7,152 nucleotides of DNA from Thermoplasmata archaeon (GTDB taxonomy: Archaea > Thermoplasmatota > E2 > DHVEG-1), in contig DAOWFO010000077.1 in assembly GCA_030637965.1 (NCBI GenBank), forward strand, positions 1 to 7,152, given 5' to 3'. Position 1 is the stretch's first letter. Every line of letters starts with the position of its first letter. Position numbers and translations under genes: made by a program. A model generated the notes under the pieces. That model ran no database searches. It was not told where the DNA came from and was given only the letters and a program-made list of their open reading frames with translations. This document shows, piece by piece, positions 1 to 5,405 of this stretch.

Positions 1-248
1 CTTTGTAACCACCAAATGTTTTTATTTTGCCAATCACTCCATTCAAAGGTTATCATCATTTGACCTATAATCTCTTTATTTTCTTCCGCGACTAAGTAAA
101 TACCCTTCTGTCTATCAGATATAACCGATTTTACGCCTTCAAGAACTGTTTTATAATTTATATTTTTATTCTCAGATTCTTTAGCAAGCATTAGGTTGTT
201 TTCTGCTATGATCTTGGAATCTCTAAGAACAGCATTTCTTATTTTCAT
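1..248 (-). CDS. GNAT-family N-acetyltransferase, N-terminal part (runs off left edge)
   Basis: The reverse strand reads from an ATG at 246-248 to the window edge, giving 82 residues and no stop, so the C-terminal part is missing. It starts MKIRNAVLRDSKIIAEN, the usual first strand and helix of a GNAT fold. Further on come VAEENKEIIGQMMIT (about 53-67) and EWSDWQNKNIWW (about 69-80). From memory, the EWSDW-x-N-x-x-WW segment is typical of a group of small GNAT acetyltransferases, where it leads into the strand before the acetyl-CoA loop. That acetyl-CoA motif (R/Q-x-x-G-x-G/A) would lie off the window, so it cannot be checked. The family moves an acetyl group from acetyl-CoA to an amine; the substrate here is unknown. 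No Shine-Dalgarno precedes the ATG, but a TATA-like element is centred about 29 nt upstream, so the mRNA is probably leaderless. The 62-nt gap to the zinc-ribbon gene suggests its own promoter. Confidence 0.82.
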   Translation of the reverse strand, partial: MKIRNAVLRDSKIIAENNLMLAKESENKNINYKTVLEGVKSVISDRQKGIYLVAEENKEIIGQMMITFEWSDWQNKNIWWLQ

Positions 249-270
249 TTTAAAAAGAGAACTTGGATAG

Positions 271-283
271 ATAGTTTAAATGT
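271..283 (-). promoter_or_regulatory. TATA-like promoter of the GNAT gene (leaderless arrangement)
   Basis: Read on the minus strand, this stretch contains CATTTAAACTAT. The TTTAAA core is centred near 277, about 29 nt before the ATG at 248, where a TATA box sits when transcription starts at the start codon. No Shine-Dalgarno lies between the two. The same 10-mer TTTAAACTAT recurs ahead of the zinc-ribbon gene. This is inference from spacing and composition in AT-rich DNA. Confidence 0.4.
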
Positions 284-310
284 TTTCTATATGATAAGTT
301 TTACTTTTAA

Positions 311-466
311 TCAAATTTCTATGGTAGATTTATGTTTATTTGCTTTTATTTCTTCTAGTTTTTCTTTACTAACATATTTTCTACGACAATTGGGACATGT
401 TATTGGTGATTCAACAGAACTCCTTGTCCATCTATGTCCACAAAATCGACAATTCTCCTTTTTCAT
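311..466 (-). CDS. Small zinc-ribbon protein, 51 aa
   Basis: This 51-residue frame starts at ATG 464-466 and ends at TGA 311-313. The N-terminal part has C6-x2-C9 followed by GHRW, then C24-P-N-C27, a CX2C-X14-CX2C arrangement typical of a rubredoxin-type zinc ribbon. The C-terminal part (about 32-51) is Lys/Glu rich and probably helical. The frame is believable because a strong Shine-Dalgarno (GGAGGGGG) sits about 6 nt upstream and all four cysteines fall into a recognised knuckle pattern. No enzyme motif is visible. Such mini-ribbons occur as nucleic-acid-binding or protein-protein modules, and also as conserved archaeal small proteins of unknown role, so no function is assigned. It lies between the aminotransferase and the GNAT gene, all on one strand. 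A longer plus-strand open frame covers the same bases but has no comparable signals. Confidence 0.8.
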   Translation of the reverse strand: MKKENCRFCGHRWTRSSVESPITCPNCRRKYVSKEKLEEIKANKHKSTIEI

Positions 467-472
467 TGAATA

Positions 473-480
473 CCCCCTCC
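473..480 (-). promoter_or_regulatory. Strong Shine-Dalgarno of the zinc-ribbon gene
   Basis: The minus strand reads GGAGGGGG, then TATTCA and the ATG at 466. The GGAGG core is complementary to the archaeal 16S 3' tail at suitable spacing. This site is the main evidence for the 51-aa frame and its start. Confidence 0.75.
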
Positions 481-494
481 AAGGGATATAATTA

Positions 495-510
495 ATAGTT
501 TAAAAATATA
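495..510 (-). promoter_or_regulatory. TATA-like element ahead of the zinc-ribbon gene
   Basis: The minus strand reads TATATTTTTAAACTAT here, centred about 37-40 nt before the start codon. A TATA box at this place would put the 5' end close to 475-480, just at or before the Shine-Dalgarno, so the leader would be very short. The exact box is uncertain because the whole gap is AT rich. Confidence 0.35.
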
Positions 511-541
511 TCCTTAGAAAAATCGATATCTTCATTAAAAA

Positions 542-556
542 TTAAAAAAGCTTTAA
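542..556 (-). terminator. Possible T-rich terminator after the aminotransferase gene
   Basis: About 50-60 nt past the aminotransferase stop, the minus strand reads TTAAAGCTTTTTTAA. It contains a run of six T with partial dyad symmetry (TTAAAGCTTTAA-like). Archaeal termination commonly uses T tracts without a strong hairpin. The evidence is compositional only. Confidence 0.25.
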
Positions 557-602
557 CACTAAATCATTTTGACATGATAAAGAAATTTTTTAATTAGAAT
601 AT

Positions 603-1814
603 TCAATTTCTAAGATGCAATCTCCTTTTCATAAATAATTCCAGTTTGTCGAATGCCATCTCAAGTGTTTCCATTTGTGGAAGAAAAACTGCTCTAAAAT
701 GATTTTTGCCATATTTAGAACAAAAACCTGATCCATGTACAACAAGAACATGCGTTTCATGTAAAAGATCTAATACAAATTCTTTATCATTTTTCCATGG
801 TCCTTTATCTATAGCATCAATTTTTGGAAATATATAAAAGGCGCCATCAGGCTTTGCTGAAGAAATCCCTTCTATTTCATTAAGACGTTGATGTGAGAAA
901 TCGCGCCTTTTTCTTAATTTTTCATTTACCTTTTCAATATGATTTTGTGGACCTTTTAGTGCTTGAATACATGCACGTTGACATACTGAATTTGCACAAA
1001 GTCTTGATCGAGCAAACCGCATAAATGCATCCTGAACTTCATCAAGTTCACCTGAATGATGAAAAATGACATATCCAACCCGCCATCCTGGAACCAAATA
1101 TACTTTTGAAAATCCGTTGAGTGTTATAACAGCAACATCTTTTGCTAATTTTGCTGTTGCAAGTTGCTTACAATCAAACGTCAAATCATCATAGATTTCA
1201 TCAGAAACAATGGGAATTTTATATTCCCCTGCAATATCTGTTATTTCTTTAATTATTTTTTTGGAGTATAGTGCTCCTGTTGGATTATTAGGATTTATAA
1301 TTACTATTCCTTTTGTTTTATTTGATATCTTTTTCCTAATGTGATCAACATCAGGTTGCCAATTTTCTTCCTCTAAACATCGATATGATACTGGTTCTGC
1401 ACCATTAAAACGCGTTATAAGGTCATATTGTGGATACGTTGGTCCAGGTACTAAAAGTTCATCATGAGGGTTAATGAATGAATTAAGAAGTATTTGAAGT
1501 GATTCTGTTACGCCCGTTGTTATGCAAATATCATTAATATTATAATTAACATTATTTCTTTTCTTTTCTCGTTCAATAATTGCATTTCTAAGATCAATAT
1601 CTCCCTCAGAAATAGAATAACCATTGTGTCCATCATTTGTTGCTTCATACAGAGCATCTTTCATATGCTGAGGTGTGTCAAAATCATATTTGTTTGGATC
1701 ACCGATATTTAGGTGTAATATCTTAATACCTTTTTTTTCTAGTTTTTTTGCTGGTAGAACAACCTCTCTTATCGCATATGATATGCCTTGTGAACGATTG
1801 GAAGCTTTTATCAT
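603..1814 (-). CDS. alaT: AlaT-type PLP-dependent aminotransferase (class I/II), probable alanine aminotransferase
   Basis: This 403-residue protein is a complete fold-type I aminotransferase. It probably transfers an amino group between alanine and 2-oxoglutarate (pyruvate/glutamate) in the cytoplasm with pyridoxal phosphate. Visible landmarks are LNIGDP (35-40), GPTYP with the ring-stacking Tyr127, NPNNPTG (174-180) with Asn177, SDEIYD (204-209) with Asp205 binding the pyridine nitrogen and Tyr208, NGFSK with the Schiff-base Lys237, PGWRVGY (242-248) with the phosphate-binding Arg245, and HFRAVF with Arg374 for the substrate carboxylate. AFYIFPK (325-331) and GPWKNDKEFVLD (338-349) also match, from memory, the alanine aminotransferase of Pyrococcus; its length of about 400 aa matches too. 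The ATG at 1814 gives MIKASNRSQGISYAIR, the usual start of this group. There is no clear Shine-Dalgarno. The reaction is firm; alanine as preferred substrate is inferred from family resemblance. Confidence 0.93.
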   Translation of the reverse strand: MIKASNRSQGISYAIREVVLPAKKLEKKGIKILHLNIGDPNKYDFDTPQHMKDALYEATNDGHNGYSISEGDIDLRNAIIEREKKRNNVNYNINDICITTGVTESLQILLNSFINPHDELLVPGPTYPQYDLITRFNGAEPVSYRCLEEENWQPDVDHIRKKISNKTKGIVIINPNNPTGALYSKKIIKEITDIAGEYKIPIVSDEIYDDLTFDCKQLATAKLAKDVAVITLNGFSKVYLVPGWRVGYVIFHHSGELDEVQDAFMRFARSRLCANSVCQRACIQALKGPQNHIEKVNEKLRKRRDFSHQRLNEIEGISSAKPDGAFYIFPKIDAIDKGPWKNDKEFVLDLLHETHVLVVHGSGFCSKYGKNHFRAVFLPQMETLEMAFDKLELFMKRRLHLRN

Positions 1815-1870
1815 GAATTATCAGGGACGTTATCATCACATATCATAAATATTTTATTGATTATGAAAAG

Positions 1871-1885
1871 TATATATTAAATAAT
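1871..1885 (-). promoter_or_regulatory. TATA-like promoter of the aminotransferase gene
   Basis: The minus strand reads ATTATTTAATATATA, a good archaeal TATA-box match about 60 nt before the ATG. Transcription would then start near 1846-1850, with a leader of about 30-35 nt. It lies in the 83-nt gap after the 515-aa gene, so the aminotransferase need not depend on upstream transcription. Confidence 0.45.
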
Positions 1886-1897
1886 TATTTTAAACAT

Positions 1898-3445
1898 TTA
1901 AACAATATTTGAATCAATATATTCCGTTGATCCACTTGCAGAAAGAAGATTTTGAAGTGATTTATGATATTTCTTTGGCTGTGAATCGAGAAGTTTTTTA
2001 GCATATTCCTTTAAAAATTCACCAGATTCAACTTCTACTTGCGCATACTTCCACTTATTATCCTTCCCCTTTCCAAAAACTAATAAAAAAGCATATGCAA
2101 GTGATTTTCCTTTATGGTCATTTGGTCTTTTATTTAGTTCAGTTAGAATTTTCTTTTCTCCAAATGTTTTATATGTTCTTGCCATATGATCTGCAAAACT
2201 GGCTAATGGCGGTAAAGATTTGTATTTTGGAAGTTGAGATAAGACATCTTGTCTTTCCTTATAAGCAAAGACAGCTTCCAGGATTTCTGATGGTGTTTCA
2301 TCTAAAGAGAAGAATTTTTCTGACATTTCATTATCATCGATTATTGAATTAATAGCATTTAGACCATGTTCCTCCCAGTAAATATCCAATACTTTATTTG
2401 GTGTTACATTGTTTAGAACAATTGGATCTTTAACTTGGACAATAATTGATTTTAAACCTTTTTTTTCAAATTTATTAGGTTTAAGTGCTTTTATGAAGTT
2501 ATCTATATCTGTCCCATATGATGTGCCATCTAGAATTAGCAATTTCTCATCTGATTGTTTTAATGATTCTTCTCGCGTTTCCATGTTTTTATTAATCAAA
2601 CTTAAGTCAGTTAATTTACCAGACAGATATTCATCTACATATTTTGTTTCTTTAATAAATAGTGTTTCTTGTTCCTTTACCAATTGTCCAATCACATCAA
2701 TCGAAAAATCATCTGATATGTTTGGTTCTATTACATATTTGGTTAAATTAAATAGAGTATTCTTTGTTGTTTTTGCACAATCTTTACATAATGCAATAAT
2801 TATATTTGCAGACTTCCAGTGTATATAAAGGTAATATCTGTCTATTATTTTTTTCTTTTTTACGATTTCTTTTTTTAAATGATTACAAGCAACTATGCCA
2901 TTTTTATATGGAAAACCGGTCCTTTTTATTACAAAATTGATAAAATCCTCAGGTGGTTCTGGTTCTAAACCAGTGGAAATAAAGCCTTTATCCCATGAAT
3001 ATACATAGAGATTTCTTTTCAAAGCAATATCTTTTATACCAAGTAACCTCAGTACCGGATTGTTAAAATGTTGGGAAGCAATTAATTTTTCTTTATCTGC
3101 TTTACCTCTTTGTGCATATGTTATCTCTCCTGTGGAAAATCTGGCAACAGCAAGGTAAGGTGCTTTTTCAGAATGAGCAATTAATATAGTTCCAGCAACT
3201 GCACCGTCAAGATCCCTCCTATTAGATAATTTTTCTAGTTTTACTATATCATCTTTAAATTTGTTTACTCTATCGATTCTCTTTTTTACCTTTATAAAAC
3301 ATTTTTTAGAAAAATCATCTGAATATTCTGGTAAGACTAGAAAAGGATCATTTTTCAATTTTTTTGCATTTTCTACCAAATTTTTTTCCATAGACTTAGA
3401 TGCTGTTCTTGCAAAAGTTCTAACCCTTCTGATTTTTTTTGGCAT
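1898..3445 (-). CDS. Uncharacterised archaeal protein, 515 aa, with possible zinc-binding Cys/His cluster
   Basis: I do not recognise a named function. The 515-residue protein has a very basic start (MPKKIRRVRTFARTASKS) and no signal peptide or membrane span, so it is probably cytoplasmic. The segment at about 75-160, with DLDGAVAGT, EKAPYLAVARF, EITYAQRGKADKEKL and DKGFISTG, looks like a conserved globular core. C187-N-H189 followed by C220-K-D-C223 could form a zinc site, with the intervening piece unusually rich in Lys/Ile. Residues 240-400 contain mixed helices, one being LLILDGTS (302-309). The C-terminal part (about 385-505) is charged and helical, with AYAFLLVFGKGKDNKWKYAQ near 450-469. 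The ATG at 3445 has a GGAG Shine-Dalgarno 5 nt upstream and no nearer alternative. The basic tail and putative zinc site would fit nucleic-acid or ribosome association, but that is speculation. It reads as an intact gene without frameshift. Confidence 0.85.
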   Translation of the reverse strand: MPKKIRRVRTFARTASKSMEKNLVENAKKLKNDPFLVLPEYSDDFSKKCFIKVKKRIDRVNKFKDDIVKLEKLSNRRDLDGAVAGTILIAHSEKAPYLAVARFSTGEITYAQRGKADKEKLIASQHFNNPVLRLLGIKDIALKRNLYVYSWDKGFISTGLEPEPPEDFINFVIKRTGFPYKNGIVACNHLKKEIVKKKKIIDRYYLYIHWKSANIIIALCKDCAKTTKNTLFNLTKYVIEPNISDDFSIDVIGQLVKEQETLFIKETKYVDEYLSGKLTDLSLINKNMETREESLKQSDEKLLILDGTSYGTDIDNFIKALKPNKFEKKGLKSIIVQVKDPIVLNNVTPNKVLDIYWEEHGLNAINSIIDDNEMSEKFFSLDETPSEILEAVFAYKERQDVLSQLPKYKSLPPLASFADHMARTYKTFGEKKILTELNKRPNDHKGKSLAYAFLLVFGKGKDNKWKYAQVEVESGEFLKEYAKKLLDSQPKKYHKSLQNLLSASGSTEYIDSNIV

Positions 3446-3450
3446 TGTAT

Positions 3451-3454
3451 CTCC
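3451..3454 (-). promoter_or_regulatory. Shine-Dalgarno of the 515-aa protein gene
   Basis: The minus strand reads GGAG followed by ATACA and the ATG at 3445. Core and spacing are acceptable and fix the start. Confidence 0.6.
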
Positions 3455-3555
3455 AATGTATTATAAGGAGGTTAATAAGTATGTTGTAAGTTTTAAATTA
3501 AAGAAATTTTTTTATTCTTTGTTTTTTAAATTCTGTGATTTTTTTATAATACATA

Positions 3556-3569
3556 CCTTTTATACAAGG
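3556..3569. promoter_or_regulatory. Short imperfect dyad containing a TATA-like core in the divergent intergenic region
   Basis: The plus strand reads CCTTTTATACAAGG, with CCTT and AAGG arms around an AT-rich centre; on the minus strand the centre reads TTGTATAAAA. It lies between the divergent 515-aa gene and the small membrane protein gene. It could serve as a TATA box for the leftward gene (leader about 90 nt) or be a regulator site over one. It is short enough to be chance. Confidence 0.25.
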
Positions 3570-3585
3570 AAGGCAATCTTTATTC

Positions 3586-3615
3586 ACCTACTTTATTACC
3601 TACCATGTTACCTGC
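3586..3615. repeat. Three ACCTAC/ACCTGC direct repeats with exact 12-nt period
   Basis: ACCTAC begins at 3586 and again at 3598, and ACCTGC begins at 3610, all on the plus strand at exactly 12-nt spacing. The second and third copies share the longer TTACCT. The array is about 37-80 nt ahead of the small membrane protein start and inside the divergent promoter region. The cytosine-bearing repeat stands out against AT-rich surroundings. The arrangement suggests cooperative binding sites for a regulator, but no protein is identified. Confidence 0.4.
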
Positions 3616-3651
3616 GAAAAAAGTATTTTAATTTTTAAAATTGTAACCATT

Positions 3652-3795
3652 ATGGATGTGGATGGTATGAATAAAAATCAAAATGCACATATCTCAGAGA
3701 AGCTCGGAATGATTGAATACTCATTTATTTTCGCAGTTGCATTATTCTTAGTATACTGTATATATACAATGTTTAGTCTTTTTAATTCATTCTAG
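3652..3795 (+). CDS. Small single-span membrane protein, 47 aa (or 42 aa from an internal ATG)
   Basis: The frame runs from ATG 3652 to TAG 3793-3795. A polar N-terminal part (MDVDGMNKNQNAHISEKLG) is followed by one hydrophobic segment at about residues 23-39 (YSFIFAVALFLVYCIYTMF) and a five- to seven-residue tail. This is a one-span membrane protein, probably with the N terminus inside. A second in-frame ATG at 3667 would give 42 residues starting MNKNQN. Neither start has a convincing Shine-Dalgarno, though GGATG lies ahead of the second. TATA-like AT runs at about 3621-3640 would allow a leaderless or near-leaderless mRNA from either. No family is recognised. Support is the sharp polar/hydrophobic division, same-strand placement ahead of the nitroreductase and occupation of an otherwise empty gap. 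It may be a membrane-complex accessory subunit, but nothing shows this. Confidence 0.5.
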   Translation: MDVDGMNKNQNAHISEKLGMIEYSFIFAVALFLVYCIYTMFSLFNSF

Positions 3796-3859
3796 AAAAA
3801 TATGATGAAGTCAGAAGAGCTATAATAATATCTTCTTTTAATAATCTTAATTAACGTTG

Positions 3860-3870
3860 CATTTAAAGAT
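3860..3870 (+). promoter_or_regulatory. TATA-like promoter of the nitroreductase gene
   Basis: CATTTAAAGAT is centred near 3865, about 49 nt before the chosen ATG. Transcription would begin near 3890, leaving a leader of about 22 nt that includes the weak Shine-Dalgarno GGGATTG. This placement argues against a start much further upstream. Confidence 0.35.
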
Positions 3871-3913
3871 AGATATGGATATATGTTAATAATTGTTAAA
3901 GGGATTGAATATT

Positions 3914-4525
3914 ATGATAGAAATTAAAAAACAAATGTGTATAAGTGTCTACAATACAATAATATCACGTAGAAGTATTAGACGTTTTCAGCAAAAACCA
4001 ATAAAAATTGAAATTCTAAAAAAATTAATTAATGCTGCAAGACTAGCGCCATCTGGTGCTAATCTTCAGGTATTAGAATATATTCTCATATCCGATAAGG
4101 ATTTATGTTCAAAAATTTTTGATACAATAGGATGGGCAGGATATATCAAACCAACCTGGAAACCTATTGAAAAGGAAAGACCCGTATCATATATTATCGT
4201 ACTTACAAATGATATTGACAACAGATATTATTTAAGAGATGTTGGCCTAGCAACCGAAAATATTGTACTAACTGCTGAAAGTGAAAATATTGGCAGTTGC
4301 ATATTATGCAACATAAAAAGGGATGAAATTCGGAAATTCCTCGATATTCCTGATAGTTTACATATAGATTCGGTTATTGCTCTAGGGTATAAAGGAGAAC
4401 AGCCAGTTATTGAAAACATGAAAGATTCTGTTAAATATTGGAGAGATGAAAGCGAAGTTTTACATGTGCCAAAGAGAAGGTTAAAAGATATTTTTCACAT
4501 AAACAAATTTAAAAAAAACATATGA
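3914..4525 (+). CDS. Nitroreductase-family FMN-dependent oxidoreductase
   Basis: This 203-residue protein belongs to the nitroreductase fold family, small dimeric cytoplasmic flavoproteins that bind FMN and reduce nitro compounds, quinones or other acceptors with NAD(P)H. The FMN phosphate segment RRSIRRF is at 19-25, followed by APSGANLQ at 45-52, a typical cofactor-binding turn. GLATENIVLTAESENIGSC (111-129) is the usual long core helix, and ALGYKGEQP (156-164) the C-terminal strand and turn. The ending YWRDES...HVPKR (175-188) is familiar from one archaeal/clostridial subgroup. I chose ATG 3914 because GGGATTG at 3901-3907 can act as Shine-Dalgarno. A TTG at 3893 would add seven residues (MLKGLNI) but lies at or before the expected transcript start. 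The physiological substrate is unknown. A 91-nt gap separates it from the membrane kinase-like gene downstream. Confidence 0.9.
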   Translation: MIEIKKQMCISVYNTIISRRSIRRFQQKPIKIEILKKLINAARLAPSGANLQVLEYILISDKDLCSKIFDTIGWAGYIKPTWKPIEKERPVSYIIVLTNDIDNRYYLRDVGLATENIVLTAESENIGSCILCNIKRDEIRKFLDIPDSLHIDSVIALGYKGEQPVIENMKDSVKYWRDESEVLHVPKRRLKDIFHINKFKKNI

Positions 4526-4599
4526 TTAAAACAAATAGTTTAACTTAAAATTAGTTGATATTTTTTTATTAACTGAACTTTAAACATTAAATAGGGGAA

Positions 4600-4617
4600 A
4601 TGTATGACATGGTCTAA
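4600..4617 (+). other. Five-codon upstream frame whose stop overlaps the next start (possible leader/coupling element)
   Basis: AGGGGAA (4593-4599) is directly followed by ATG 4600, which opens M-Y-D-M-V and stops at TAA 4615-4617. The last A of that stop is the first base of the kinase-like ATG (TAATG). The only good Shine-Dalgarno in the gap lies about 19 nt from the main ATG but immediately before the mini-frame ATG, which is closer than usual. Ribosomes might reach the main gene by termination-reinitiation. The feature may equally be chance. Confidence 0.3.
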
Positions 4618-5282
4618 TGTTTAATGACTTACTATTAAGCGCCACACTGATAGTTTATGCATTATTAGTCGCCTATTTTACCAAGATTGCTTATAAATGG
4701 ATGGTAAATAGAAATATCAAAAAAAAGGATGCCATTTACTATAATAGAAAACTAGTTCACATATTTGCAGGAGGGGTTATTGCTCTAATCGTTCCCTTTT
4801 TTTCCTCCCCATATTACCCTTTATTTTCTGGAATTATTTTAACATTATTTACTTACCTCTCTCACAAAAGGGGAAAAATTCTATATTGGTTTCAAACTGA
4901 TGATGATATAAATGATGTCAGTTTTTGTTTGATGTGGGGAATTACAGTTTTTGTTCTTTGGATTGTAATGGGAAATCCTTGGATTGCAATAATTCCTATT
5001 ACATTTATGGCGTTTGGAGATGGCATAACTGGAATTGTAAGGAATATGATTTTTAAAAAAAGAATAAAACATCCTATAGGGAATATATTTATGCTTGCCA
5101 TATGTGCTCCAATGGGATACATCTTGGCTCATTTATCAGGAATTTCAGGAATGACTGCATGGGCAATAGCTGCAGCTTTTGTTGGATCGATCGTAGAGAG
5201 ATATGAAATTGGTCCAATAGATGATAATATATTGATAACTGTTAGTTCATCAATAGTTTTGTTTATTGGTTTTATACTTTGA
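4617..5282 (+). CDS. Polytopic membrane protein of the dolichol/phytol kinase (CTP-dependent polyprenol kinase-like) family
   Basis: This 221-residue protein has about seven or eight hydrophobic spans (roughly 5-24, 48-62, 66-80, 103-118, 121-136, 155-172, 177-193 and 204-221). Polar motifs match the kinase/cytidylyltransferase-like membrane family of dolichol kinase, phytol kinase and diacylglycerol kinase Dgk1. They are RKLVHIFAGG (44-53), FGDGITGIVRN (133-143) with the acidic Asp135, KHPIGN (151-156, replacing the usual K-S-x-x-G), and SIVERYE...IDDNILI (191-207). These enzymes use a nucleoside triphosphate, often CTP, to phosphorylate a lipid alcohol. In an archaeon the likely substrates are dolichol for glycan carriers or geranylgeraniol-type alcohols recycled into membrane lipid. 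Only ATG 4617 is available in frame, since a TGA precedes it at 4605. Length is near that of small family members. The family is fairly sure; the substrate is inferred. Confidence 0.75.
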   Translation: MFNDLLLSATLIVYALLVAYFTKIAYKWMVNRNIKKKDAIYYNRKLVHIFAGGVIALIVPFFSSPYYPLFSGIILTLFTYLSHKRGKILYWFQTDDDINDVSFCLMWGITVFVLWIVMGNPWIAIIPITFMAFGDGITGIVRNMIFKKRIKHPIGNIFMLAICAPMGYILAHLSGISGMTAWAIAAAFVGSIVERYEIGPIDDNILITVSSSIVLFIGFIL

Positions 5283-5405
5283 TTTCGTACTTATATCGAA
5301 CACTAACTTATAAGAGAGGATAATAATCTAAGGGTTTTCTGTATCTAAAATTTAATATCAATATCATTTTGTATAATTTCTAAAGAATTTAATTATCAAC
5401 TGTAT

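Noticed and set aside
291..491. A 66-codon plus-strand open frame over the zinc-ribbon gene
   Set aside because: Its residues are low-complexity F/L/S from reading the opposite strand, while the minus strand has a strong SD and an ordered CX2C pair.
2095..2828. Two plus-strand open frames (85 and 139 codons) inside the 515-aa gene
   Set aside because: They are antisense shadows, with hydrophobic biased composition and no translation signals or recognisable motif.
3465..3489. A near-perfect Shine-Dalgarno AAGGAGGT on the plus strand followed nine nt later by ATG TTG TAA
   Set aside because: The frame is only two codons long and leads to no gene; the bases lie in the leader of the opposite-strand gene.
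3447..3638. Plus-strand open frame across the divergent intergenic region; a start near 3455 would give about 60 residues rich in F, Y and K
   Set aside because: Composition is what AT-rich non-coding DNA gives, no SD precedes its ATG, and the longer form overlaps the start of the 515-aa gene antisense.
4228..5132. Minus-strand open frames opposite the nitroreductase and membrane kinase-like genes
   Set aside because: Both plus-strand genes carry clear family motifs over the same bases; the reverse frames show none.
5283..5405. Possible gene or structured RNA in the convergent gap between the kinase-like and hydrolase genes
   Set aside because: The 123 nt are AT rich with stops in all useful frames and no notable hairpin; probably only transcript ends.
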